Below are positions 1-7,355 of a DNA stretch of 39,851 bases, one piece after another. Source of the DNA: Oscillospiraceae bacterium (GTDB lineage Bacteria > Bacillota > Clostridia > Oscillospirales > Oscillospiraceae); the NCBI GenBank assembly GCA_017435615.1, contig JAFSET010000052.1, forward strand, positions 1 to 39,851, written 5' to 3'. The position numbers and the translations under genes were made by a program. Numbering within the stretch: position 1 is the stretch's first letter; each line of letters starts with the position of its first letter. Under the pieces are notes generated by a model, which was not told the DNA's origin, did no database searches, and saw nothing but the letters and a program-made list of their open reading frames with translations.

Positions 1-30
1 ATTGAAGACTAACCCTAATTTTAATACAAA

Positions 31-59
31 TGCACCCCCTTTTGAGATAAGGGGGTGCA
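31..59 (-). terminator. Hairpin terminator behind the XRE regulator
   Basis: A ten-base inverted repeat (TGCACCCCCT at 31-40, its complement at 50-59) lies just past the 3' end of the minus-strand regulator gene. On the minus strand it is followed by a T-rich stretch (TTTGTATT), as expected for an intrinsic terminator. The same GGGGTGCA word recurs at 71-78 and 91-98. Confidence 0.6.
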
Positions 60-101
60 AAATCATTTTAGGGGTGCATTTTAGGGTCAGGGGGTGCAAA
101 A

Positions 102-779
102 CTATATTCCCTCTCGATAAACTGACACCTTATTATTAGTTGTAGTATTCTCAGTCACTGTAACCTGATAAACTTTGCTATCCGTTTCGTAACTGATAGC
201 TTGCTTGACTACAAGTTGACCGTTTTGCTCTCCTACATCTAAACGAATATGAATGTTATGCCAATTATTTGTATTTACAAAACCAAACTCTATATCGTAC
301 CTTTGGGATAGGTTTATTGTTCCCCGGATTTCCCCGTAGTCGATCTCGGATTTATAGCCATTCCTGAAATCTTCAAAGTCAAGATCGCTGGTCATATTGT
401 ATTCGTCGGTTGTGAGCAATTCGCCGTCCCAAAATACAGATACATACGCAACTCCCGATTGTGTGTGACGATCTATGTAGTCAAATCCGCCCAATCCAAA
501 AAACAATGCAATCAAAATACTTACTACAGAAATAATGGTAACTACCTTCAGCCATTTATGACTTTTCTTCGTTTCTTCTATCGAGCCGCCTAAAATTTCA
601 TCTTTACTTATTTCCAAAATATCACAAAGTTTTCTAACCATTTCAATATCTGGGAGCGTTTTTCCTGTTTCCCATTTTGAAACAGCCTGTTTGCTGACAA
701 AAACTTTTACCCCAAGCTCTTCTTGGGTTAGTCCTTTAGCTATCCTATGATTTCGTATAATTGTGCCTATCTTTTCCAA
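102..779 (-). CDS. XRE-family HTH regulator with a membrane anchor
   Basis: Likely a membrane-tethered DNA-binding regulator. Residues 1-60 form a Cro/CI-type helix-turn-helix with the usual SKQAVSKWETGKTLPD recognition segment. A polar linker follows, then one strong hydrophobic segment at about residues 76-98 and a C-terminal domain of about 125 residues that should lie outside the cell. The start is taken as TTG at 779 because a GGAGG (788-792) sits eight bases upstream. The in-frame GTG at 788 overlaps that ribosome binding site. A TATAAT-like -10 lies upstream near 815. The gene stands alone in an AT-rich stretch on the 3' side of a tRNA-Ser. The DNA-binding part is typical of the family; the ligand or signal sensed by the outer domain is unknown. 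Confidence 0.85.
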   Translation of the reverse strand: MEKIGTIIRNHRIAKGLTQEELGVKVFVSKQAVSKWETGKTLPDIEMVRKLCDILEISKDEILGGSIEETKKSHKWLKVVTIISVVSILIALFFGLGGFDYIDRHTQSGVAYVSVFWDGELLTTDEYNMTSDLDFEDFRNGYKSEIDYGEIRGTINLSQRYDIEFGFVNTNNWHNIHIRLDVGEQNGQLVVKQAISYETDSKVYQVTVTENTTTNNKVSVYREGI

Positions 780-890
780 TCGGACCACCTCCTTGTGTAG
801 GTAATTATATCATAACTTCTGTTTTGAACAATGGTTTAACAAAATATTGGCGGTATCTTATTGGTTGACACAGCAATTTCCGATATTTTT

Positions 891-1008
891 AGTCCTATGT
901 CCGTATGTTTTAACGATATGCGCTACGTTTCATCGATTATCTCAATGAATCAACGATTATGCCTACATTTTAACGATTATCAATCTTTCAACGATTTAAA
1001 GGACACCT
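891..1008. repeat. Tandem array of about 20-bp units with an AACGATTAT core
   Basis: CGAT cores start at 914, 934, 954, 974 and 992, so the spacing is 20, 20, 20 and 18 bp. Units 1 and 3 also share the second half (CTACRTTT), and a further half-unit precedes the array near 901-910. The stretch between the XRE gene and tRNA-Ser (780-1110) holds no convincing gene; a 61-codon frame across it is composed largely of these repeats. The array could be iteron-like binding sites or a degenerate minisatellite. Confidence 0.6.
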
Positions 1009-1069
1009 GTTCGGGTTATTTGCCATTTGCTCTGTTCAAAAATTAGCAAAAATCTGATTTTAGGTATAT

Positions 1070-1107
1070 AATAACCGTCATTCCGTTGTATCAGAATGAC
1101 GGTTATT
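1070..1107 (-). terminator. Terminator hairpin downstream of tRNA-Ser
   Basis: Perfect 14-bp inverted repeat (1070-1083 with 1094-1107, ten-base loop) four bases beyond the 3' CCA end of the minus-strand tRNA gene. The U-tract is weak (TTATTATATA), so termination here is inferred from position and stem length. Confidence 0.65.
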
Positions 1108-1110
1108 CTT

Positions 1111-1199
1111 TGGCGGAGAGTTAGGGATTCGAACCCTAGGTTCCTTGCGGAATCACCAGTTTTCAAGACTGGCTCCTTAAACCACTCGGACAACTCTCC
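1111..1199 (-). tRNA. tRNA-Ser (anticodon UGA), CCA encoded
   Basis: On the minus strand the 89-nt sequence starts GGAGAGTTGTCCGAG and ends CTCTCCGCCA, giving a seven-base-pair acceptor stem, discriminator G and an encoded CCA. The anticodon arm reads CCAGTCTTGAAAACTGG, so the anticodon is UGA (serine UCA codons). A long variable arm and the GGTTCGAATCC T-arm fit a class II serine tRNA. Its 3' end faces the AT-rich segment with the XRE regulator, which makes it a candidate integration site. Confidence 0.95.
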
Positions 1200-1209
1200 A
1201 TACGGGCAA

Positions 1210-1238
1210 ACTATAACATTTTGAACCGGGAAAGTCAA
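1210..1238 (-). promoter_or_regulatory. Housekeeping promoter of tRNA-Ser
   Basis: On the minus strand TTGACT (1233-1238) and TATAGT (1210-1215) are separated by exactly 17 bp, and the -10 ends about ten bases before the mature tRNA 5' end. Confidence 0.75.
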
Positions 1239-1325
1239 GGGGGAACCGCCCCTTTATTTGCCGGACTAAATGATAAAAAAGTATTAATTGATAAATTATT
1301 AGTTTAAATATATACATTGCCCTCC

Positions 1326-1353
1326 TTGATTTTGCAACGTAATGTGGTAAAAT
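1326..1353 (+). promoter_or_regulatory. Candidate promoter of the Gfo/Idh/MocA-SGNH operon
   Basis: TTGATT at 1326-1331 and TAAAAT at 1348-1353, spacer 16 bp, pointing toward the gene at 1404. A palindrome follows immediately at the expected start site. Confidence 0.5.
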
Positions 1354-1356
1354 GAG

Positions 1357-1377
1357 ATCGGAATGTTACATTCCGAT
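1357..1377. promoter_or_regulatory. Palindrome at the expected transcription start (operator or leader hairpin)
   Basis: ATCGGAATG (1357-1365), a three-base centre, and the perfect complement at 1369-1377. It begins four bases after the candidate -10, so a repressor bound here would block the promoter. A short T run follows (1377-1380), so a leader hairpin is the alternative. Confidence 0.5.
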
Positions 1378-1403
1378 TTTCTACATAATACGAGGTAATC
1401 ATT

Positions 1404-2645
1404 ATGGTAAAGGTGGCAATTGTCGGCTTTGGAAGCCGGGGAAGAATGTTCGGACGGAAGATCATGGCCGATGACAATGTACAGCTTGTGGCGGTTGCCG
1501 AGCCGGTGCAGCAATCCCGTGAGCTGGCATTGGAGTTTGGCGTGGCACCGGAAATGCTGTTTGCGGATGCGGATGCCTTTTTTGCCCAGGGAAAGATTTG
1601 TGATGCGGTGTTTATCTGCTCTCAGGATGCCCAGCATATTGATATGGCAATGAAGGCCATGGAATTGGGTTATGACATTTGCCTGGAGAAGCCTGCCGCT
1701 GTCAACATTGAGGATTGCATTGCCATCCGGGACACGGCAAACCGGCTGGGCAGAAAGGTGATGCTGACCCATGTGCTGCGGTATGCCCCCTTCTATCAAA
1801 ATATCAAGAAGCTGATCGATGACGGAACCTTAGGCGAGATCGTTACCATCAATCAAACGGAAAATATCGCATACTGGCACTTTGCTTTAAGCTATGTCCG
1901 GGGTCCCTGGCGGAAAATGGCGGACAGTAGCTGCACCATTATTGCCAAGTGCTGCCACGATTTAGATATTATCAACTGGCTAATGCCCTCCAAGTGTACC
2001 AGCATCAGTTCCTTTGGAAAGCTGTTTCATTTTTGCGAAGAGAAAGCGCCTGAGGGCAGCGCCCAGTGGTGTGTGGACTGTGATTCCAAAACCCGGGAGA
2101 ACTGCCTGTATAATGCCTACAAGATCTATCCTCAGCGTATGAATACCTCTGTGGTTGGCGGTACTGCCAGACTGAAGGGCAGAGATATTTACGATATCCT
2201 GGATAGCAAAGAGGATGTGATCGGCCGGTGCGTCTACCACGGGGAAAACGATGCTATCGACAATCAGGTGGTCAATATGAATTTTGACAACGGTGCCACG
2301 GCACACCTGACTATGACGGCATTCTCCGAGCGTTGCTACCGTTACATCCATGTCCACGGCACAAAAGGACAAATTCACGGCGATGCGGATACCGGAATTC
2401 TCCACTTGACTGTCTACGGTCAGGGTGAAACACAGATCGATGTCAATAAACTGACACAGCAGAGCCTCAACGACGGTCACGGCGGTGGAGATTACTTCCT
2501 GTATAAGGATTTTATCGACTATATCACCAACGATAGCCCCAGCTTTACACGCACCACCATCGATGATTCCATTGAAAGCCACCTGATGGGCTTTAAGGCG
2601 GAGGAGTCCCGACTGGCCGGTGGCAAGGTTTTACCCATTGAATAA
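1404..2645 (+). CDS. Gfo/Idh/MocA-family NAD(P)-dependent oxidoreductase
   Basis: Predicted cytoplasmic dehydrogenase acting on a sugar, inositol or similar polyol. The N-terminus has a Rossmann motif (VAIVGFGSRG, residues 4-13), and the family EKP signature (CLEKPAA) lies near residue 95, followed by the C-terminal alpha/beta domain. Around residues 210-235 is a cysteine-rich stretch (FC, WCVDCD, ENC) seen in one subgroup of Firmicute homologues; it might bind metal. Length (413 residues) is usual. The ATG at 1404 is preceded by GAGG at 1392-1395. It ends 13 bases before an SGNH hydrolase gene, so the two are probably co-transcribed and may act on the same sugar derivative. Substrate cannot be read from the sequence. 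Confidence 0.85.
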   Translation: MVKVAIVGFGSRGRMFGRKIMADDNVQLVAVAEPVQQSRELALEFGVAPEMLFADADAFFAQGKICDAVFICSQDAQHIDMAMKAMELGYDICLEKPAAVNIEDCIAIRDTANRLGRKVMLTHVLRYAPFYQNIKKLIDDGTLGEIVTINQTENIAYWHFALSYVRGPWRKMADSSCTIIAKCCHDLDIINWLMPSKCTSISSFGKLFHFCEEKAPEGSAQWCVDCDSKTRENCLYNAYKIYPQRMNTSVVGGTARLKGRDIYDILDSKEDVIGRCVYHGENDAIDNQVVNMNFDNGATAHLTMTAFSERCYRYIHVHGTKGQIHGDADTGILHLTVYGQGETQIDVNKLTQQSLNDGHGGGDYFLYKDFIDYITNDSPSFTRTTIDDSIESHLMGFKAEESRLAGGKVLPIE

Positions 2646-2658
2646 GGAGGAATACAGT

Positions 2659-3282
2659 ATGAAAATTCGGTTACTTTTTCAGGGCGACAGCATTACCGAT
2701 GCCGGTCGCAGCTATGAAGATCCCCATCTGCTGGGAGAAGGCTATGTGAAATATGCGGCACAGTATTTGCACCAGGCATATCCCCAGGTGGAGTTTGAAT
2801 TTATCAATTTGGGCATCAGCGGCAATCAGACCAAGGATCTGGTGGCACGGCTGGATAAGGATTTTGTGCAAATTCAGCCGGATATCGTTTCTATTATGAT
2901 CGGCATCAATGATGTGTGGCACCACGCTGAGGACCGGAGCTGGATCCCGGATGAGGTCTTCGAGCAGCGCTACCGCATGGTATTGGACGCTATTCGCCAA
3001 ATGGGCGCAAAGCTGATGATCATCGAGCCTTTTTTGATCCCGGCTGAGGACAAGCTGTTCTTCCGGGAGGATCTGTATAAGAAAATTGAGATCGTCCGTA
3101 AGCTTGCCCGGGAGTATGCCGATGTGTTTATGCCCACAGACGGCCTTTTGTGCGCGGCCTTTATTGGTGACGATCCGCTTACTTTTGCTGCCGATGGTGT
3201 TCACCCCACGGCAAAGGGTGCGGAGTTTATTGGCAGGCTCTATGCGCAGTATCTGGCCCCTGTAATCGATCAATTCCTGTAA
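2659..3282 (+). CDS. SGNH/GDSL-family hydrolase (esterase or deacetylase)
   Basis: A 207-residue single-domain SGNH hydrolase. Visible blocks are GDSIT with the nucleophile Ser at residue 11, LGISGN (block II Gly), GIND (block III Asn), and DGVHPT with the Asp-His pair near the C-terminus. No signal peptide is visible, so it is predicted to be intracellular. Such enzymes often remove acetyl or acyl groups from carbohydrates. Start ATG 2659 is chosen because AAGGAGG (2644-2650) precedes it. A longer in-frame start at 2620 would overlap the upstream gene and lacks a ribosome binding site. The tight link with the sugar-type oxidoreductase suggests a joint role in handling an acylated sugar; this is inference. 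Confidence 0.88.
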   Translation: MKIRLLFQGDSITDAGRSYEDPHLLGEGYVKYAAQYLHQAYPQVEFEFINLGISGNQTKDLVARLDKDFVQIQPDIVSIMIGINDVWHHAEDRSWIPDEVFEQRYRMVLDAIRQMGAKLMIIEPFLIPAEDKLFFREDLYKKIEIVRKLAREYADVFMPTDGLLCAAFIGDDPLTFAADGVHPTAKGAEFIGRLYAQYLAPVIDQFL

Positions 3283-3287
3283 AATGA

Positions 3288-3326
3288 TCCGCCGAGGATG
3301 CTTATGGCATCTTCGGCGGAGTTTTT
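3288..3326 (+). terminator. Intrinsic terminator, probably bidirectional
   Basis: A 14-bp stem (3288-3301 with 3307-3320, one G-T pair) with a five-base loop, followed by GTTTTT. It sits between the plus-strand SGNH gene and the 3' end of the minus-strand DUF896 gene and can serve both. Confidence 0.85.
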
Positions 3327-3532
3327 CAGTCTTTTCGTTCTACTTTCTTCTTGGATCCGTCAGGATAAACAATATAGGTGTTTTCCAATTGTCCAATCAG
3401 ATTGGATTTTACAGAGTCAATGTATTTTCTGCGAAGCTGATCCCGTTCCTGCAGTTCATCGGAAGTTAACTCCCGGGTTTTTGCCAGCGCGGCCAGCTCG
3501 TTGATTCTTGTGATTACATCATTCATGCTCAT
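3326..3532 (-). CDS. DUF896 (YnzC-like) small protein
   Basis: A 68-residue protein matching the DUF896/YnzC family: an N-terminal helical pair (VITRINELAALAKTRELT, then ELQERDQLRRKYIDS), then the FxxQL-type motif (here IGQLENTYIVYPDG) and a lysine-rich tail. The biochemical role of the family is not established. The start at 3532 is chosen because GAGG lies nine bases upstream. Another ATG at 3547 overlaps the TGA of the preceding gene but has no ribosome binding site of its own. The gene follows ylmH in the same direction with a 14-base gap, so the two are probably one transcript. Confidence 0.8.
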   Translation of the reverse strand: MSMNDVITRINELAALAKTRELTSDELQERDQLRRKYIDSVKSNLIGQLENTYIVYPDGSKKKVERKD

Positions 3533-3543
3533 AATTGTATACC

Positions 3544-4329
3544 TCATTCGTAGCGGTGGAGCACCACCGAAATTCGACCTTTCTTTGTTGTGTGTCCGAT
3601 TTTGTGAAGCAGGATCTTACCCAAACCCCGGACAGAGATTTTAGCGCCCTCATCCACAGCTTTGTCCGTTTTTTCACAGGGGAGGCCATCAATAAAAGCT
3701 TTGCCGGCTGAAATGTATTCCGCAGCAGCACTGCGGCTGATCCGAAAACCGGAAGAAACGATACTGTCCAAACGGATCGAAGCCACCGTGTCAGATACCT
3801 CTGTGAATTTCTGCTCCGGCAGCAGCACATCTGACAGTGAAACCTGAGTCAGCTTCAGGCTGGTTCGTCCGGCATTTTCAAAGTTTTGCAGCAGATAGGC
3901 TGCAATTTCTTCTGTTACAAAAAAATCACAGGAGTTTTCCGCCAAAAGGATATCACCAACGGCATCTCGGCTGATACCGCAGCCCATCAGTGCGCCCAAA
4001 AAATCACGGTGGGTAGGGGACTCGTCCTTGTAAAAGCTGGCTCGCAGGCAGACCACAGGACTGTCCTGGCTGAGAAGAAAGCTTTCATCCAAATATTCCG
4101 GCAAAAAAATCAGCATGCGCCTTTGGGCATCGTCATAGCCGCCAAAAGCTGTCAGCCCTTCCAAATCTCCGAAAAGAAAACGGGCAAGCTGCTGCTCCCG
4201 TTCGGATAAAAACCCGGTGTGAGATGGGATGTTTTTCCTTAGGCCGTTGTCCACTTTGTCCCACAGCTTTGCCAAAAGCATCCGGTCTTCCGCTGTTTTG
4301 GCAATCTTGTCAATGTTGGCTCTTTTCAT
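3544..4329 (-). CDS. ylmH: YlmH-family RNA-binding protein (S4 domain)
   Basis: 261 residues with the YlmH architecture. The N-terminal and middle domains contain FLSEREQQLA, FGGYDDAQRR and the conserved THRDFLGALMGCGI segment. A C-terminal S4 RNA-binding domain lies at about residues 180-245 (RLDSIVSSGFRISRSAAAEYI and the KISVRGLGK turn). In Bacillus YlmH is a ribosome-associated factor linked to ribosome quality control and, by gene position, to division genes; here it is separated from a division cluster. Start ATG 4329 has AAAGGA seven to eleven bases upstream. It leads the DUF896 gene and diverges from a flavoprotein gene. Confidence 0.88.
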   Translation of the reverse strand: MKRANIDKIAKTAEDRMLLAKLWDKVDNGLRKNIPSHTGFLSEREQQLARFLFGDLEGLTAFGGYDDAQRRMLIFLPEYLDESFLLSQDSPVVCLRASFYKDESPTHRDFLGALMGCGISRDAVGDILLAENSCDFFVTEEIAAYLLQNFENAGRTSLKLTQVSLSDVLLPEQKFTEVSDTVASIRLDSIVSSGFRISRSAAAEYISAGKAFIDGLPCEKTDKAVDEGAKISVRGLGKILLHKIGHTTKKGRISVVLHRYE

Positions 4330-4361
4330 AAAAAATGATCCTTTGCGCTTTTTCGTGTTCT

Positions 4362-4389
4362 ATTATAGCACAGCTTTTCTGCTTTGCAA
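4362..4389 (-). promoter_or_regulatory. Candidate promoter for ylmH
   Basis: On the minus strand TTGCAA (4384-4389) and TATAAT (4362-4367) are separated by 16 bp, about 33 bases upstream of the ylmH start. Confidence 0.55.
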
Positions 4390-4400
4390 GGAAGTTTTTC

Positions 4401-4429
4401 TTGTCACCGGAAAGAAAGTAGAGTATAAT
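4401..4429 (+). promoter_or_regulatory. Promoter for the paired flavoprotein genes
   Basis: TTGTCA at 4401-4406 and TATAAT at 4424-4429 with the ideal 17-bp spacer, 27 bases upstream of the ATG at 4457. Confidence 0.75.
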
Positions 4430-4456
4430 GGTGAAAAATAAGGAAGGTGAGAAGAA

Positions 4457-5668
4457 ATGGTCATCGGTATTATCGGCGGCGGTGCCGCAGGCATGGCGGC
4501 GGCTTTGACAGCATCGGAAAATGAAAATGTACAGGTCGTATTGATGGAGCGGCAGTCCAGAGTGGGCAGAAAGCTGTCTGCCACCGGAAACGGCCGGTGT
4601 AATTTGTCCAATATGCATGCGGCACTAAGGCATTATCATGGCCAACAGCCGGACTTTGTACTGCCTGCCTTGAACCGGTTTGGCGTGGCACAGACCCTTT
4701 CCTGGTTTGAGGAACTGGGACTTTATACCGTCTGCGAGACTTCCGGCAAGGTGTATCCCTATTCCGATCAGGCTAACTCTGTTGTGGACGTGCTGCGACT
4801 GAATTTAAACAGACCCAATATTGAACTTCGCACAGGATTTGAAGTGCAGCGAGTCAGGAAGACCGATGATGGATTTACGGTGTCTGACGGAAATGAAAAT
4901 ATTTCTTGTGACCGTTTGATCATTGCCTGCGGCGGTCTTGCCGGCAGTAAGCTGGGAGGAAGTATGTCCGGCTATAAGCTGCTGGGGAAATTTGGTCACA
5001 GATCGACCAAATTGCGCCCGGCATTGGTTCAGCTCAAAAGTGACTGGAAAGCCCTTGCAGGCTTGAAAGGCGTCCGGGCAAACTGCCACATTCAGGTATT
5101 TTGCGATAGTGTGCTTCACAGTGAAAGCACAGGCGAGCTGCAATTTACGGAATACGGTTTGTCAGGTCCTGTGATTTTTGAAGTATCCCGTGATGTGTGT
5201 GCGAGATCGGGGAGCTGGAGCTGCAAGCTGGACTTTATCCCGGAGCTGTCCGACGGACAGCTTTTTGGGATGCTTGACAGAAAAAGAAAAACATCTCTGC
5301 CGGTACAGGAGCTGTTGACCGGCATCCTTCATAACCGCCTTGGCCGTGTGCTGACACAGGCGGTGGGTGTCAGTATGAGCAGTACGTGTGACAGTCTGTC
5401 TGATACAGAGCTGCGGCAGATCGTTCAGGCTGTGAAGGCCTTTGAGGTGCAGATCGCGGAGCCGATGGGCATGGACCACGCTCAGGTAACAGCCGGCGGT
5501 GTCCTTACGGAGCAATTTGATCCTGACACTATGGAAAGCCTGCTTGTGCCTGGACTATACGCCTGTGGCGAAGTGCTGGATATTGACGGTGACTGTGGGG
5601 GATATAATTTGCAGTGGGCGTGGAGCTCCGGCCGGTTGGCAGGTATCAGCGCCGGAAAGGAAATGTGA
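4457..5668 (+). CDS. HI0933/BaiN-like FAD flavoprotein
   Basis: NAD(P)/FAD-dependent oxidoreductase of the HI0933 (YhiN, BaiN) family, 403 residues, usual length. The N-terminal dinucleotide-binding motif is IGIIGGGAAGMAAA, followed by the family hallmark GRKLSATGNGRCNLSN near residues 38-55. A second signature lies at the C-terminus: GLYACGEVLDIDGDCGGYNL with WAWSSGRLAG. No membrane segments. The family is widespread and mostly uncharacterised; BaiN was proposed to act in bile acid 7-dehydroxylation, but family membership alone does not show that here. RBS GGAAGGTGAG precedes the ATG. The TGA overlaps the next ATG by one base (TGATG), so translation of the two flavoproteins is probably coupled. 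Confidence 0.88.
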   Translation: MVIGIIGGGAAGMAAALTASENENVQVVLMERQSRVGRKLSATGNGRCNLSNMHAALRHYHGQQPDFVLPALNRFGVAQTLSWFEELGLYTVCETSGKVYPYSDQANSVVDVLRLNLNRPNIELRTGFEVQRVRKTDDGFTVSDGNENISCDRLIIACGGLAGSKLGGSMSGYKLLGKFGHRSTKLRPALVQLKSDWKALAGLKGVRANCHIQVFCDSVLHSESTGELQFTEYGLSGPVIFEVSRDVCARSGSWSCKLDFIPELSDGQLFGMLDRKRKTSLPVQELLTGILHNRLGRVLTQAVGVSMSSTCDSLSDTELRQIVQAVKAFEVQIAEPMGMDHAQVTAGGVLTEQFDPDTMESLLVPGLYACGEVLDIDGDCGGYNLQWAWSSGRLAGISAGKEM

Positions 5669-7245
5669 TGATCAGACTCAGAGAAATCTCCTTGCCGCCG
5701 GAGCATAATGTGGCACAGCTTTCTTATGAGGCTGCAAGGATGTTGAAAATATCCAACTCCAAAGTGCGCCGTGTGCGGATCGTTCGGCGTTCGGTGGATG
5801 CTCGCAAAAAACCGGATGTACGTATTGTCTACACAGTGGATGTGGCGGTGGATGGCAATGAGCAAAAAATCCTGAAGCAATCCGGTTGTAAACGGGCGCA
5901 GCTTGCTCCTACCGGCCGTTATAAACCGCCTAAAAACGCAGTCCAGAGTGAATTGCCGCCGGTGGTGGTTGGCTTTGGTCCTGCCGGAATGTTTGCCGCG
6001 CTGATTTTGGCCATTGCAGGTCTGCGTCCCATTGTTTTGGAGCGCGGTGACGATGCTAAGACCCGTCACGAAAAGGTGGAGCAGTTCTTTCAAACGGGCG
6101 TACTGGACACAAAAAGCAATGTGCAGTTCGGAGAAGGCGGCGCGGGAACTTTTTCCGACGGCAAGCTGAATACCGGTGTCAATAATCCTCGAATTGATTG
6201 GGTGCTGGAGCAGCTTGTGGCAGCCGGCGCTTCCGAGGATATCCTGTTTGATGCCAAGCCCCATGTGGGTACGGATGTGCTTTTGACGGTGGTACAAAAT
6301 ATTCGCAACCGCATTATATCCCTGGGTGGACAGGTGCGCTTTCATGCACAGGTTACCGATATCCTTTCTGATGGAGAAAAGATCAAAGCACTGCAGATCA
6401 ATTCCCAGGAGGAGCTGCCTTGTGACCGGGTGATCTTTGCCATCGGACACAGCGCCCGGGATACCTTTCAAATGCTGCAGCGCCGTGGCATTATGATGGA
6501 GCAGAAGCCATTTTCTATGGGCGTGCGTATTGAGCATCTGCAAAAAAATATAGACCTGGCGCAATACGGCAAACATGATCCGGTGCTTCCGCCGGCGGAT
6601 TATAAACTGGTTAAGCACCTGGAAAACGAAACGGTTTATACCTTCTGTATGTGTCCCGGCGGCTATGTGGTCGCTGCCGCATCGGAAGAAGGCGGCGTGG
6701 TGACAAACGGCATGAGCTATCACGACCGGGCAGGGGAGAATGCCAACAGTGCGCTGCTTGTGACCCTAAATCCCAGAGATTTCCCCGGGGATGATCCTCT
6801 TGCCGGAATGTACTGGCAAAGACAGCTTGAGCAAAAGGCTTATCAGCTTAGCGGCAGCTATAAAGCACCGGCGCAGCGCATTGGAGATTTTTTGGAAGGC
6901 AAAGCCAGTATCGGTCCCGGCTCGGTGAAGCCGACCTATCGGCCCGGCGTGGTGTGGTGCGACCTGCATCAGCTTTTGCCGGAGAAGATCACCACAGCTT
7001 TAAAAACTGCCATCAATGACTTGGAGCGCAATCTGACAGGCTTTTCTCACCCCGATGGCGTGCTGACTGGCCCGGAAACAAGAAGCTCCTGTCCCGTCCG
7101 TGTGGTACGCAACGAACAAAGGCAATCTGTAACACTGGCGGGGCTTTATCCCTCCGGTGAGGGTGCCGGTTATGCCGGCGGCATTATGTCCGCAGCAATT
7201 GACGGGATTTTGTCAGCCGAGGCACTTATGGAAATCTACAGGTAA
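5668..7245 (+). CDS. FAD-dependent dehydrogenase (COG2509-like)
   Basis: 525-residue flavoprotein of the uncharacterised FAD-dependent dehydrogenase group. The first 85 residues form the family's basic N-terminal domain. FAD binding follows with VVGFGPAGMFAALILA at about residues 100-115, then the conserved NVQFGEGGAGTFSDGKLNTG region. Late motifs are FCMCPGG and, near the end, YPSGEGAGYAGGIMSAAIDG. No transmembrane segment. Start ATG 5668 overlaps the upstream stop and has GGAAAGGA just upstream. A longer in-frame start at 5614 lies inside the previous gene and is rejected. The substrate is unknown; adjacency to another flavoprotein suggests joint redox or repair work on one substrate class. 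Confidence 0.85.
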   Translation: MIRLREISLPPEHNVAQLSYEAARMLKISNSKVRRVRIVRRSVDARKKPDVRIVYTVDVAVDGNEQKILKQSGCKRAQLAPTGRYKPPKNAVQSELPPVVVGFGPAGMFAALILAIAGLRPIVLERGDDAKTRHEKVEQFFQTGVLDTKSNVQFGEGGAGTFSDGKLNTGVNNPRIDWVLEQLVAAGASEDILFDAKPHVGTDVLLTVVQNIRNRIISLGGQVRFHAQVTDILSDGEKIKALQINSQEELPCDRVIFAIGHSARDTFQMLQRRGIMMEQKPFSMGVRIEHLQKNIDLAQYGKHDPVLPPADYKLVKHLENETVYTFCMCPGGYVVAAASEEGGVVTNGMSYHDRAGENANSALLVTLNPRDFPGDDPLAGMYWQRQLEQKAYQLSGSYKAPAQRIGDFLEGKASIGPGSVKPTYRPGVVWCDLHQLLPEKITTALKTAINDLERNLTGFSHPDGVLTGPETRSSCPVRVVRNEQRQSVTLAGLYPSGEGAGYAGGIMSAAIDGILSAEALMEIYR

Positions 7246-7284
7246 CCTATATGATACCTGTGCAACCGTCAGTTGCTAACATTT

Positions 7285-7340
7285 CCAAGCCGGCTTGGTG
7301 GACTTTTTAACGTTCCACTGCTATACTTGTTGCAAACAAG
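7285..7340. promoter_or_regulatory. Two palindromes and a -10 in front of the second XRE regulator
   Basis: A perfect 14-bp palindrome lies at 7285-7298 (CCAAGCC then GGCTTGG). A second inverted repeat, CTTGTT-GCA-AACAAG, lies at 7326-7340 and overlaps a TATACT -10 at 7322-7327. The second is placed for autorepression by the XRE protein encoded next. The first could be a further operator or part of a weak terminator for the flavoprotein gene, because TTTTT follows at 7304. Confidence 0.5.
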
Positions 7341-7355
7341 CATGGAGGTATGGCT

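Noticed and set aside
861-1046. Small open frame upstream of tRNA-Ser
   Set aside because: It is made mostly of the 20-bp tandem repeats, has no ribosome binding site and does not resemble a protein.
996-1238. 80-codon minus-strand frame across tRNA-Ser
   Set aside because: It is translated from the tRNA gene itself and its promoter.
1237-1254. AAGGGG/CCCCTT hairpin as a terminator
   Set aside because: It overlaps the -35 of the tRNA promoter, no gene ends into it on the plus strand, and the stem is short.
5482-6723. 413-codon minus-strand frame opposite the flavoprotein genes
   Set aside because: No motif and no start signal; the opposite strand has intact FAD-binding proteins.
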